64,000 nt of DNA, from assembly GCF_015353075.1 (NCBI RefSeq), contig NZ_CP064187.1, forward strand, positions 3,167,001-3,231,000, in the 5' to 3' direction. The notes below the pieces were generated by a model, which was not told the DNA's origin, searched no databases, and saw only the letters and a program-made list of their open reading frames with translations. The translations under genes were made by a program, and so were the position numbers. Position 1 is the stretch's first letter. The number at the start of each line of letters is the position of its first letter. This DNA comes from Rhizobium sp. 007 (lineage in GTDB: Bacteria > Pseudomonadota > Alphaproteobacteria > Rhizobiales > Rhizobiaceae). Shown here piece by piece: positions 54,882-63,664 of this stretch.

Positions 54882-56519
54882 TCATACGGCTCTTCCCGCC
54901 ACCCGGCCCGAAAAGATGCAACCGCCGAGAAAAGTTCCTTCAAGCGCTTTGTAGCCGTGCATGCCGCCTCCGCCGAAACCGGCGACCTCGCCGGCGGCAT
55001 AGAGACCCGGCACCGCATCACCATTTATACTGATCACCCGCGCCGAAAGATCCGTCTGCAGACCGCCCAGCGACTTTCGCGTCAGGATATGCAGCCGCAC
55101 GGCGATCAACGGCCCTGCCTTGGTATCCAGTAGCCGGTGCGGCTTTGCCGTCCGCAACAGCTTGTCGCCAATGTAATTTCGGGCGCCGCGAATGGCAGTT
55201 ACCTGTGCATCCTTGGAATAGGCATTGTCGATTTCCCGGTCGCGCGCCTCGATCTGCCCTCGCAGATGCGCAGTGTCGAGCCGGTTTTCTCCGGTCAGCG
55301 CATTCATGCCTTCGACCAGTTCTTCGAGCGTCTTGCGGACGATGAAATCTTCGCCCTTCTCCATGAAGGCTTGCACCGGCCCGGGCGGGTTCTTGCCGAG
55401 CCGTTTCAAAAGCAACTGAATATCCCTACCGGTGATGTCGGGGTTCTGCTCCGAACCCGAAAGCGCGAACTCTTTCTTGATGATCGCCTTGGTGACAATG
55501 AACCAGCTATAATCATGCCCGCTGGCGCGGATCGCCTTCAAGGTGGCAAGCGTGTCAAAGCCCGGCATCGCCGGCGGAGCAAAACGGTTGCCGTCGGCAT
55601 CGCTCCAGAAGGACGACGGACCGGGAAGGATGCGGATGCCGTGGTTCGCCCAGATCGGATCCCAGTTCCTCACGCCTTCCGTATAGTGCCACATGCGGTC
55701 GCTGTTGATGATGCTCGCGCCGGTACGCTCGCCGATCGCCAACATGCGGCCGTCGACATAAGCGGGAACGCCCGCAACCATCGACGCAGGCGGAGGACCA
55801 AGACGCTCTACCGGCCAGTTCCGGCGCACGAGATCGTGGTCGCCGCCGATGCCGCCGGAAGTGATGATGACGGCGCCCGCACGGAATTCGAATGTTCCGG
55901 CAGCCCTGCGAACCGTTGCCTTGCCACGCGGCGCAGCATCGGGCTCGAGGATCGTCCCCTGGACGCCGCAGACGGCGCCATTTTCGACCATGAGCTCGTC
56001 CACGCAGTGGCGGAAGGCAAATGTGACGCGCCCTCTCGCCTCTGCCTCCCGAACGCGCCGGACAAATGGCGTAAGCACGGCGGGCCCCGTGCCCCAGGTC
56101 AGATGAAAGCGCGGCACGGAATTGCCGTGACCATGCGCCATGCCGCCGCCGCGCTCCGCCCAACCGACGACCGGAAACCAGCGCATGCCCTGTTGATGCA
56201 GAAAGGAGCGTTTCTCGCCCGCCGCAAAATCGAGATAGGCGTCCGCCCAAAGCCGCGGCCAGTAATCCTCGGGCCGGTCGAAGCCTGCCGAACCCGCCCA
56301 ATCCTGCCTGGCAAGATCGAGGCTGTCGCGAATGCCCAGGCGGCGCTGCTCGGGACTGTCAACGAAAAAAAGGCCGCCCAGCGACCAGAAGGCCTGCCCG
56401 CCGAGACTCTGTTCGCCCTCCTGGTCGAGAATGCAGACCTTGCGTCCCCGATCTGCCGCTTCCGCCGCAGCAACAAGCCCGGCAAGACCCGCACCAACGA
56501 CCAGCACGTCATATTCCAT
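54882..56519 (-). CDS. FAD-binding dehydrogenase (succinate dehydrogenase/ketosteroid dehydrogenase-like)
   Basis: Flavoprotein of 545 aa. The dinucleotide-binding motif VVGAGLAGLVAAAEAADRG is at about 7-25 and the C-terminal FAD block LYAAGEVAGFGGGGMHGYKA closes the domain. Between them is a substrate-capping domain. It belongs to the FAD_binding_2 family close to KsdD-type proteins (FAD-binding dehydrogenase). No steroid genes are nearby; substrate unknown. Confidence 0.87.
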   Translation of the reverse strand: MEYDVLVVGAGLAGLVAAAEAADRGRKVCILDQEGEQSLGGQAFWSLGGLFFVDSPEQRRLGIRDSLDLARQDWAGSAGFDRPEDYWPRLWADAYLDFAAGEKRSFLHQQGMRWFPVVGWAERGGGMAHGHGNSVPRFHLTWGTGPAVLTPFVRRVREAEARGRVTFAFRHCVDELMVENGAVCGVQGTILEPDAAPRGKATVRRAAGTFEFRAGAVIITSGGIGGDHDLVRRNWPVERLGPPPASMVAGVPAYVDGRMLAIGERTGASIINSDRMWHYTEGVRNWDPIWANHGIRILPGPSSFWSDADGNRFAPPAMPGFDTLATLKAIRASGHDYSWFIVTKAIIKKEFALSGSEQNPDITGRDIQLLLKRLGKNPPGPVQAFMEKGEDFIVRKTLEELVEGMNALTGENRLDTAHLRGQIEARDREIDNAYSKDAQVTAIRGARNYIGDKLLRTAKPHRLLDTKAGPLIAVRLHILTRKSLGGLQTDLSARVISINGDAVPGLYAAGEVAGFGGGGMHGYKALEGTFLGGCIFSGRVAGRAV

Positions 56520-56691
56520 TCCGAACGCCTCCCCGCATCCATCGGCATGAAATTACGCACACGTAAACGTCAATGCAACCGCAGGACTTCCCATCGCGAA
56601 TTTTTCATCGATGATTTCGAATGGGTGGCAGAACCTTTGGTGGGGCCGCCCGTCCCTTGCGGCTGGAAAGGGCAGGTGTGCCTATCACCAA

Positions 56692-57723
56692 CTATTTCTC
56701 GGTCAGCTTGAGCTCGATGCGGCGGTTGGTGGCGCGGGCTTCTGGCGTATCGCCGGGCGCGATCGGCTGGAATTCGCCAAAACCTGCCGCAACGAGCCGG
56801 TCGGAAGGCACGCCCTGCGAAATCAGGTATTTGACGACGGAGATGGCACGCGCCGAGGAAAGCTCCCAGTTGTCGCGAAAGCGGCCGGCCCCGGAAAGCG
56901 CCACATTGTCGGTATGGCCGTCGACCCGGAGCACCCAGTTGATTTCCGGCGGGATTTCCCTGGAAAGATCAAGCAGCGCAGTGGCAAGTTTCGTCATCTC
57001 CGTCGTGCCTTCAGGATTGAGATCGGAACTGCCGGAAGGGAACAGAACCTCTGACTGGAAGACGAAACGGTCGCCGACGATGCGGATGTTTTCGCGGTCG
57101 GACAGGATCTCGCGCAGGCGGCCGAAGAAGTCGGAGCGGTAGCGATTGAGTTCCTGAACCCGCTGCGCCAGCGCAACATTCAGCCGCCGGCCCAGATCGG
57201 CGATCTTCGCCTGCGAACTCTGGTCCTTCTGCTCCGATGCCTGAAGCGCCGCCTCGACGGCTGCGATCTGGCTGCGCAGGGCCGCAATCTGCTGGTTGAG
57301 AATTTCGACCTGGCTGAGCGCCCGGTCGCTTAACTGCTTCTGTTCGTCGAGTTCTTTTGTCAGGCCGCCGATGCGCTGTTGTGCCGCATCCTTTCCGCCG
57401 GAACCGGCATCGAGCAATGCCTGCAGCCGCGAGCGGTCACCTTCAGCGGTCGCGAGAGATGCCTGCAGATTGGCAACGGAATCCTCAAGGTCCTGCTTGC
57501 TGCCCTTCTCAAGCGCGAGCAGCTGCGTCAGTTCGTTGATCTGGCTGTTGAGGCGGGTCAGCACTTCGTCGCGACCGGAAATCTCGCGGCTTAGTATGAA
57601 CTGGCCGACGACGAAAACCGTCAGCAGGAACATGATGGCGATCAGCAGCGTCGACAGTGCGTCGACGAAACCCGGCCAGTAGTTCATTTCGCCGTGGCGG
57701 CGGCGGTTTCGGGCGAGCGCCAT
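56692..57723 (-). CDS. MotB/OmpA-like stator protein (non-flagellar)
   Basis: Inner-membrane protein of 343 aa: one TM (about 20-42) with the MotB-like ion-carrying Asp21 in PGFVDALSTLLIAIMFLL, a long coiled coil (about 50-205, heptads such as LNSQINELTQLLALEK), and a C-terminal OmpA peptidoglycan-binding domain (VDGHTDNVALSGAGRFRDNW, ATNRRIELKL). Lies 3 bp after a MotA-like gene. No flagellar genes are near; it is probably an envelope-anchored proton-driven motor of unknown purpose. Confidence 0.88.
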   Translation of the reverse strand: MALARNRRRHGEMNYWPGFVDALSTLLIAIMFLLTVFVVGQFILSREISGRDEVLTRLNSQINELTQLLALEKGSKQDLEDSVANLQASLATAEGDRSRLQALLDAGSGGKDAAQQRIGGLTKELDEQKQLSDRALSQVEILNQQIAALRSQIAAVEAALQASEQKDQSSQAKIADLGRRLNVALAQRVQELNRYRSDFFGRLREILSDRENIRIVGDRFVFQSEVLFPSGSSDLNPEGTTEMTKLATALLDLSREIPPEINWVLRVDGHTDNVALSGAGRFRDNWELSSARAISVVKYLISQGVPSDRLVAAGFGEFQPIAPGDTPEARATNRRIELKLTEK

Positions 57724-57726
57724 GGC

Positions 57727-58821
57727 TTACTTGCCCTCGCTCTTTTCGATCTGGCTGACGCGGTGGCTTCTCTCGGCGCCACTCTGCTTTTCCTGCGCGC
57801 CGATGCGTTCGGCCAGTCGGTCCAGCGTGCGGCGCATGGCCTTTGCCTCGTCCTGCTGCGCTTCGATCCAGTCGCGCAGCATCTGCTGTTCGTTGCGCAT
57901 ATTCTTGACGAGACCCTGAATGCCTTCGGCAAGGCTTGCCATCGCGGCAACCGAGCGCTGGCTGCCGGCTCCGCCTTCTTCGGCAACCTTCTTCAGATAG
58001 TCCGACATCGCGCGAAGGTCCTCGGAAGACGTACCGGAGTCGAGCGCCGGAACGGCAATATCCGACCCGACATCGGTCACCGAGGAAAGCCAGTTTTCGA
58101 GTTCCGTGTAGAAGCGAGTCTGCGCCCGACCGGCCTGAAGATCGAGGAAGCCGAGAATGAGCGACCCGGAAAGGCCGAGCAGCGAAGACGAGAAGGCTTG
58201 GCCCATACCGGAAAGCGGCAAGGACAGACCTTCTTTGAGCGTGGTCAGCACGTCGCCGGTGCCGTTCGAGCCTGCATCCAGCGACTGAATGACGCCGCTG
58301 ATCGAGCCGATCGTGCCGATGAGACCCCAGAAGGTACCGAGAAGACCGAGGAAGACGAGAAGGCCGATGAGGTAACGCGACGTATCACGCGATTCATCGA
58401 GGCGGGTGGCGATCGAATCCAGAATAGAGCGTAGCGCGGTGGTCGAAAGCGTCGCCGTTGACTTACGGTTACCGATCAGCGCCCGCATGGGGGCAAGAAG
58501 TCTCGGATTGCGGTTTACCTTGTCCGCACTGCCGGCTGCGCGAAAGGAATTGAACCAGCGCACTTCCGGACGAAGCGCCAGCACATGGCTGAAGACCAGG
58601 ATGATGCCGACCGCAAGCACGCCGACGATGAGGCCGTTGAGGCCCGGATTGTGCATGAACGCTGTCTGCGTCTGCCGGAAAAGGATGGCGGCGATGAAGC
58701 CGACGATGACCAGGAACAGGAGCATCGTCCAGAGGAACGGCATCGGGCTGGAGAGTTTATAGACATAGTTGCTGCTCGGTTTTTCGGTCGAGCCGAATTC
58801 CGCCGCATTCACATTTTCCAT
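57727..58821 (-). CDS. MotA/TolQ-like ion-channel protein (non-flagellar)
   Basis: Inner-membrane protein of 364 aa and partner of the MotB/OmpA-like gene. TM segments lie at about 28-48, 62-82, 150-172 (LIGLLVFLGLLGTFWGLIGT) and 200-225 (MGQAFSSSLLGLSGSLILGF). The last two resemble the pore helices of TolQ/ExbB. The cytoplasmic tail after 270 is helical and basic. The 364-aa length and order A-B match a conserved rhizobial pair, not flagellar motA/motB. Confidence 0.88.
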   Translation of the reverse strand: MENVNAAEFGSTEKPSSNYVYKLSSPMPFLWTMLLFLVIVGFIAAILFRQTQTAFMHNPGLNGLIVGVLAVGIILVFSHVLALRPEVRWFNSFRAAGSADKVNRNPRLLAPMRALIGNRKSTATLSTTALRSILDSIATRLDESRDTSRYLIGLLVFLGLLGTFWGLIGTIGSISGVIQSLDAGSNGTGDVLTTLKEGLSLPLSGMGQAFSSSLLGLSGSLILGFLDLQAGRAQTRFYTELENWLSSVTDVGSDIAVPALDSGTSSEDLRAMSDYLKKVAEEGGAGSQRSVAAMASLAEGIQGLVKNMRNEQQMLRDWIEAQQDEAKAMRRTLDRLAERIGAQEKQSGAERSHRVSQIEKSEGK

Positions 58822-58935
58822 GGTTGCGCAGCCCTCCGGATTGCTTGCAGCCGAAGACTAGATCAACATTGTGCCGAATTGAAGTGCGCGGGCAGAGAAA
58901 ACCGTGTCTTTACAACAGTCGGTTTCCGACGTGTC

Positions 58936-59736
58936 TCACTTCGCAGGTATGGGGCGCTTGATGGTCTCGATCAGCGCCTTGTGAATATATTCATTGCCGG
59001 CGACGATCGCGCCGCCATCGAGGATATCCGTGCCGCCGTTCCAATCGGTCGCATAGCCGCCAGCTTCGCGGATAAGCAGGATGCCGGCTGCCATGTCCCA
59101 GGGCGACAATCCCATTTCCCAAAAGCCGTCGAAGCGGCCAGCCGCGACATAAGCGAGATCGAGCGAGGCAGCGCCCATGCGGCGGATGCCGGCCACTTCG
59201 CCCATCACATGACGAAGCTCGACGAGGAACTTGCCGTGGTTGCCGCGGCCGAGATGCGGCACGCCGCAGCCGATGACGGAATCCGAAAGAACGCGGCGCG
59301 CACCGACGCGCAGCCGGCGGTCGTTCAAGAAGGCGCCGCCGCCGCGCTCGGCAGTATAGAGCTCGTCCATCGCCGGATTGAAGACGACGCCCGCAACGAC
59401 TTCGCCATTGCGCTCAAGCGCGATCGACACGGCAAACGTCGGAATGCCGTGCAGGAAGTTGGTCGTGCCATCGAGCGGATCGACGATCCAGCGGTGCGCC
59501 CCGTCCGTTCCCTTGATCTCTTCGCTCTCCTCTCCAAGGAACCCATAGGTCGGGCGCGCCTTCAGGAGCTCGTCCCTGACGATCTTTTCGGCTTTCCGGT
59601 CAGCATTGGAAACGAAATCGCCAGGCCCCTTCACCGAAACCTGCAGGTTCTGCACTTCCCCGAAATCACGCCCCAGCGACTTTCCTGCCTTGACGGCAGC
59701 CTGAACCATGACATTGAGAAGAGCAGAACGGGCCAT
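58936..59736 (-). CDS. suhB: Inositol monophosphatase family protein (SuhB-like)
   Basis: Mg-dependent, Li-sensitive-type phosphatase of 266 aa. Metal ligands are in FLGEESEEI (about 66-74), the signature WIVDPLDGTTNFLHG (about 83-97) and SPWDMAAGILLIREAGG (about 210-226). It may hydrolyse inositol phosphates or act as a SuhB-type factor on ribosomal transcription. It follows the stator pair on the same strand after 114 bp. Confidence 0.93.
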   Translation of the reverse strand: MARSALLNVMVQAAVKAGKSLGRDFGEVQNLQVSVKGPGDFVSNADRKAEKIVRDELLKARPTYGFLGEESEEIKGTDGAHRWIVDPLDGTTNFLHGIPTFAVSIALERNGEVVAGVVFNPAMDELYTAERGGGAFLNDRRLRVGARRVLSDSVIGCGVPHLGRGNHGKFLVELRHVMGEVAGIRRMGAASLDLAYVAAGRFDGFWEMGLSPWDMAAGILLIREAGGYATDWNGGTDILDGGAIVAGNEYIHKALIETIKRPIPAK

Positions 59737-59932
59737 TGGGGCATTTTCCTTGGAACTGGTACGGGGTGCGCTGTCAGGGCGGGAAAGGTCCCTGATCGCC
59801 GGAAAGGGCAGCGCTCTTAATTAGATGGCGGCCTCAAGACCACAAAATCAGGCAAATTTCAAGGGGAGAGCGTTGCGGACGCTGAAAGAGGTCGCCGGCA
59901 CCGAAGGCTTCGCCGATGCGCTGTTGTGAACC

Positions 59933-61012
59933 TCAGGGCAGGCGGCGGAACTTGTTTGCCCGGTCGATCGCCTGCTTTTGCTGAGCGTGCTCGATGCCGA
60001 GATAGAAATCCTCAAGCTCCGGATCGGGCAACCCTGCCCGGCGGGAGAGCACGTACCATTTCGCCGCTTCGACCGGGTCCGGCTTGGTGCCGAGCGCACC
60101 GATATAAAGATGTGCGAGCTTGTTCTGCGCCGCCACGTTACCGCGATTGGCAGCGAGCTTCATCCACTGAAAGCCCTTCACGAAGTCCCGCGGTCCATTT
60201 GTGCCATTGACGAGCCATACGCCGAGATCGAGCTGCGCGGTGTCGTAACCTGCGCGCGCTGCGCGGGCGAGCCATTCGCGCGCCAGCTTCTTTTTCTGCT
60301 TCGGCAGATCGGCAAGCACGGAATAGATTTGCGCCACGGCATATTGGGCGTCGGCAATACCCTGCTGGGCGGACTTTTCATAGTAGGGAAGCGCGAGCTT
60401 CAGTCCTTCGGGGCCGGGATGATCGGTCGTCAGCAACTGCCCCCAGTTGAACTGCGCTGAAGGATTGCCGCCGTCGGCCGCCCGGCGCATGTAATCGTCC
60501 GCCTTCGCCTTGTCGCGCGGCACGAGCTCTCCGGCCATCAGGATCAGCGAATATTTGAACATCGCCGCCACATCGCCGCCTTCGGCGGCCTTGCCGTACC
60601 AGAATGCTGCGCTCTTCAGATCGCGACGAACACCGAGCCCGGCATACTGCATTTCCGCAATGAGCGTCTGCGCTGCCGGATCCCCAAGCTGCGCGCGCGG
60701 CAGCGCCAGCTGCATCGCCGTCAGGTAATAACCGCGCTGATAGGCGCCGTAAGCCGTATCGATCGGCCCTTTGTAATCCTTCTCCGGCGGCAGGTCGGGC
60801 AGCTTGGCGCCCATGCGATCCAGCACGCCGAGACCGGTCGAGGGCTGCGCTCCTTCCGCCGGCCGGTTGGTCTTGAACGGTTCAGCTTCCGAACCCAGCG
60901 GACGTGTCACGACGTTGTCGACCGTCTGCGCGGAAGCGCCATACGGCAAAACAGCCGCGAAAACGGCGGCAGACAGGAGGGATCGGCGCAAACAGGCGGA
61001 GAGGATCGGCAT
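59933..61012 (-). CDS. Sel1-repeat (TPR-like) exported protein
   Basis: A 359-aa protein with a signal peptide (about 1-28, ending YGASAQ) and at least six Sel1-type repeats from about 90 (QTLIAEMQYAGLGVRRDLKS, MFKYSLILMAGELVPRDKAK, QFNWGQLLTTDHPGPEGLKL). Sel1 proteins are scaffolds, often in envelope signalling (ExoR is a rhizobial example but shorter). The start at 61012 opens the signal peptide; the frame extends to 61156 inside the thiE-like gene. Function unknown. Confidence 0.87.
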   Translation of the reverse strand: MPILSACLRRSLLSAAVFAAVLPYGASAQTVDNVVTRPLGSEAEPFKTNRPAEGAQPSTGLGVLDRMGAKLPDLPPEKDYKGPIDTAYGAYQRGYYLTAMQLALPRAQLGDPAAQTLIAEMQYAGLGVRRDLKSAAFWYGKAAEGGDVAAMFKYSLILMAGELVPRDKAKADDYMRRAADGGNPSAQFNWGQLLTTDHPGPEGLKLALPYYEKSAQQGIADAQYAVAQIYSVLADLPKQKKKLAREWLARAARAGYDTAQLDLGVWLVNGTNGPRDFVKGFQWMKLAANRGNVAAQNKLAHLYIGALGTKPDPVEAAKWYVLSRRAGLPDPELEDFYLGIEHAQQKQAIDRANKFRRLP

Positions 61013-61022
61013 GGCCGCGATA

Positions 61023-61676
61023 TCAATCCCCAAACCGTGGCGCTTTTTCGTCAAGAAGTGCGTTGACCTGAGCGACGACCGACGGGGCCAGCCCCGGCTC
61101 GCCAAACACCGCCAGGCGCAATGCCACGAACTCGGCACCGGACTCGGCGACGACAAGGGCAGAAGCCGGATCGGTCCCGCCCATGACGATGCAGGGAATT
61201 TCGATCATCGAGGCCCACCATTCGCCGAGCGCCACGTTCTTCGGATGCGCCTCCGGCTTGATGTCGCCGTCGAGTTTGCCGAAGAAAATATAATCCGGCC
61301 GTGCTTCGCCGATCTCCAAAGCCGTGTGGCGGTCGGTCGCTTTACCGCCGCCGATGATCAGCTTGCCGGCATGTTTATCGATCGCCTCGGCGATTTCGGC
61401 GGCCAAACCCGTCAAATGCAAACCGTCTGCCTTTGCGCGTCCGGCGACGCGGCTGTCTCCCGCAATTAACGCCGCTGCCCCTGCATTCTGGATGATCGGA
61501 ACCAGTTTCTCGGCATGTTTCTGAAACGCGCCGGCATCGAGCCCGTATTGCGGCACGATCACCGAGGCAACGTCGCCGCCCTTCAGCGCGTCGGCGACAA
61601 TATTTGCCTGCTCGTCGGCATCCGCGATGTCCGGGACGATCAGGACAAGGCGGCAGCGGTTTTCCGGTCCGGTCAT
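61023..61676 (-). CDS. ThiE-like thiamine phosphate synthase family protein
   Basis: TIM-barrel protein of 217 aa in the ThiE/TenI family. The family pattern is visible in RLVLIVPDIADADEQANIVA, GDSRVAGRAKADGLHLTG (the HLG phosphate loop), RPDYIFFGKLDG and IPCIVMGGTDPASA. Some ThiE active-site residues are hard to place, so it may be a paralogue, not the main synthase. Ten base pairs separate it from the Sel1 gene. Confidence 0.83.
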   Translation of the reverse strand: MTGPENRCRLVLIVPDIADADEQANIVADALKGGDVASVIVPQYGLDAGAFQKHAEKLVPIIQNAGAAALIAGDSRVAGRAKADGLHLTGLAAEIAEAIDKHAGKLIIGGGKATDRHTALEIGEARPDYIFFGKLDGDIKPEAHPKNVALGEWWASMIEIPCIVMGGTDPASALVVAESGAEFVALRLAVFGEPGLAPSVVAQVNALLDEKAPRFGD

Positions 61677-61783
61677 GAACTCTTTCCATTTTCAGCGGGT
61701 TTCGCCAGTAGGCGGCAAATCCACACTCGTTTTGTGTGAGTAATTCCGTTAGACGGGGCTGGCAAGGGGAGGACTTGAAAAGC

Positions 61784-62548
61784 ATGCTGCCGGAACTGTC
61801 ATTCTTTTATGCCGCGGTGCCGGCCGTGCTGCTCGTCGGCCTCGCCAAGGGCGGCATGGGCGACGCACTGGCCTTGATCGGCGTCCCTATTTTAGCCCTG
61901 GTTGTCTCGCCTGTCGAAGCAGCCGCCATCCTGCTGCCGATCCTGATCTTCATGGACATGATCTCGCTCGTTGTCTGGCGCAAGCACGGCGATTGGACGA
62001 CGCTGAGGATCATGCTGCCGGGTGCCCTCTTTGGCATCGCGGTCGGCTGGGCAACATCCGCACTGGTGCCCGGCAATGTCTTGCGCGTGGTCATCGGTGC
62101 AGTCACCGTACTTTTCTGCGCCCGATATTTCTGGAACAATTTCGGCCCCGGTGCAGGAAGGGTCGTCCTGCCGCGCGGCCAGCGGCCCTTGCTTGCGAGC
62201 GCCTGGGGCACGCTTTCCGGCTATGGCAGTTTCGTCGCCCATGCCGGCGGTGCGCCGTTTCAGATCTACGCCCTGCCCTTGAAACTGCCGCCACGCGAAT
62301 TCATCGGCACCAGCGTGCGTTTCTTTGCCATCTTGAACGCGGTGAAACTCATTCCTTATTTTGCGCTCGGCCAGCTCGATAACAAGAATCTCGTAACATC
62401 GGCGACATTGCTGCCTTTCGCCCCGCTTGCGACCATTGCTGGCGCCTGGTGCGTTAAGCGCATGAAGCCGGAGATATTCTATCCGTTCATGTATGCGATG
62501 GCACTGATCGCAGCGCTTCTGATCATTCACGAAGGGCTTGGATTCTAG
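61784..62548 (+). CDS. TSUP-family permease (TauE/SafE)
   Basis: Inner-membrane carrier of about 254 aa with 7-8 TM segments. Two copies of the family repeat are seen (VGLAKGGMGDALALIGVPIL and LLASAWGTLSGYGSFVAHAG). Members export sulfite, taurine-derived or other small anions; the substrate is unknown. Start options are ATG 61784, TTG 61775 (best spacing from GGGGAGG) and GTG 61736. Confidence 0.88.
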   Translation: MLPELSFFYAAVPAVLLVGLAKGGMGDALALIGVPILALVVSPVEAAAILLPILIFMDMISLVVWRKHGDWTTLRIMLPGALFGIAVGWATSALVPGNVLRVVIGAVTVLFCARYFWNNFGPGAGRVVLPRGQRPLLASAWGTLSGYGSFVAHAGGAPFQIYALPLKLPPREFIGTSVRFFAILNAVKLIPYFALGQLDNKNLVTSATLLPFAPLATIAGAWCVKRMKPEIFYPFMYAMALIAALLIIHEGLGF

Positions 62549-62629
62549 GTCCTCACGCCGGCCAAAGGCCGCTCGGTTGCGGCGCACAATTTCCTTGCCC
62601 GGAGGCTGCCTTTGACGTAGCTTTTCGCC

Positions 62630-62890
62630 ATGTCGACCACCGACCCTTTCGCCGCGATATCCGATCCGAACCGGCGGTTCCTGCTGGAGCAGTTGCGGCG
62701 CGCGCCGAGAACGGTCAACGAGCTCGCCGAAAGCCTGCCGATCAGCCGGCCGGCGGTCTCGCAGCATCTGAAGGCGCTGCTTGACAGCAACCTCGTGTCG
62801 GTAACCTCTGAGGGCACGAGGCGCATCTATGCGGTCAACAACCGCGGCTTCGACAAACTCAATCTGTGGCTTGATCAATTTTGGGCGTGA
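62630..62890 (+). CDS. ArsR-family regulator (short)
   Basis: An 86-aa winged helix-turn-helix protein: FAAISDPNRRFLLEQLRRAP, then TVNELAESLPISRPAVSQHL and the wing VSVTSEGTRRIYAVN. It lacks metal-sensing Cys and is truncated after the wing, like regulators paired with AHSA1 genes, but no AHSA1 gene follows. It ends 20 bp before a terminator. Confidence 0.85.
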   Translation: MSTTDPFAAISDPNRRFLLEQLRRAPRTVNELAESLPISRPAVSQHLKALLDSNLVSVTSEGTRRIYAVNNRGFDKLNLWLDQFWA

Positions 62891-62910
62891 ACGCCTTCGT
62901 CCAAAAGAAA

Positions 62911-62957
62911 TGCGCCAGCCCAACTCCGCACTGTTTGGGACTGGCGCATGATTTTCT
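62911..62957 (+). terminator. Terminator after the short ArsR gene
   Basis: TGCGCCAGCCCAA (62911-62923) pairs with TTGGGACTGGCGCA (62935-62948) with one bulged base, followed by TGATTTTCTC. A reasonable intrinsic terminator. Confidence 0.7.
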
Positions 62958-63051
62958 CAAAAATCGCCGGTTATTAACTAACCCATTTGAAAGATTGGAT
63001 TTTATCCTCTTTATGCTGCAGGATCAGCGCGCCGGCAATCGGCATTATCGC

Positions 63052-63225
63052 TTAGTGAACGGATGATTTCAGACGTTGGATTTCGTCTTTGATGCGCAGC
63101 TTTCTGCGCTTGCAATCCGCAATGTCGGTGTCTTTTCTGGAGGGAGATGCCATCAGCGAATGTAACTCCTCCTCAAGAGCTACATGCTTTTTTTCGAGTG
63201 ACTCAAGATGAGCTTGAACAGTCAT
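63052..63225 (-). CDS. DUF465 (YdcH-like) protein A
   Basis: A 57-aa protein: MTVQAHLESLEKKHVALEEE at the start and ADCKRRKLRIKDEIQRLKSS at the end, the DUF465 helical hairpin with conserved Leu-Lys-Asp-Glu pattern. GGAAGGAAGGG lies six bases upstream of the ATG at 63225. It is divergent from a second DUF465 gene. Function unknown. Confidence 0.85.
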   Translation of the reverse strand: MTVQAHLESLEKKHVALEEELHSLMASPSRKDTDIADCKRRKLRIKDEIQRLKSSVH

Positions 63226-63453
63226 TTGACCCTTCCTTCCTCTTGCCTTCCCCAGCCATCCATCGCTGGAGTTCTAGGCGTCAACTTTTGGAATGTGACA
63301 TATTTTTACATCCTTGTCGAAGGCGAAAACGTGCTCAGTCCATGGCAAATTCATGATCAACACCAACTAGCCGCTGCCGCTATTTGGTGATAGGAGCTTG
63401 CGGAAATCATCGGCAGGCCGGACAACGTCCGAAGACGATTATGGGGAATACGA

Positions 63454-63657
63454 ATGGCCGATCAGGAACAGGCGGAAATCAGGCTCATGGCAGCGCGCTT
63501 GCGTCAGGAGCACGAGGATTACGACGCCGCGATCAACGCCATGATTGCCATGGGATGCGAGGCGCTGCGCATCCAGCGCATGAAAAAGAAGAAGCTCGCC
63601 ATCAAGGACAAGCTGACCAAGCTGGAAGACCAGATCATTCCGGATATCATCGCCTGA
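63454..63657 (+). CDS. DUF465 (YdcH-like) protein B
   Basis: A 67-aa second member of the family: [20 protein letters not shown], then [20 protein letters not shown] and a short C-terminal extension ending IIPDIIA. GGGGAA precedes the ATG. Its stop is 7 bp from the purE start, so it likely shares a transcript with purE. Confidence 0.88.
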   Translation: MADQEQAEIRLMAARLRQEHEDYDAAINAMIAMGCEALRIQRMKKKKLAIKDKLTKLEDQIIPDIIA

Positions 63658-63664
63658 AAGGGTA

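Noticed and set aside
56692..58821. Zorya-type (ZorAB) anti-phage system
   Set aside because: A MotA/MotB-like pair is present, but no ZorC, ZorD or ZorE gene is adjacent. The neighbours are IMPase and a dehydrogenase, both housekeeping-type.
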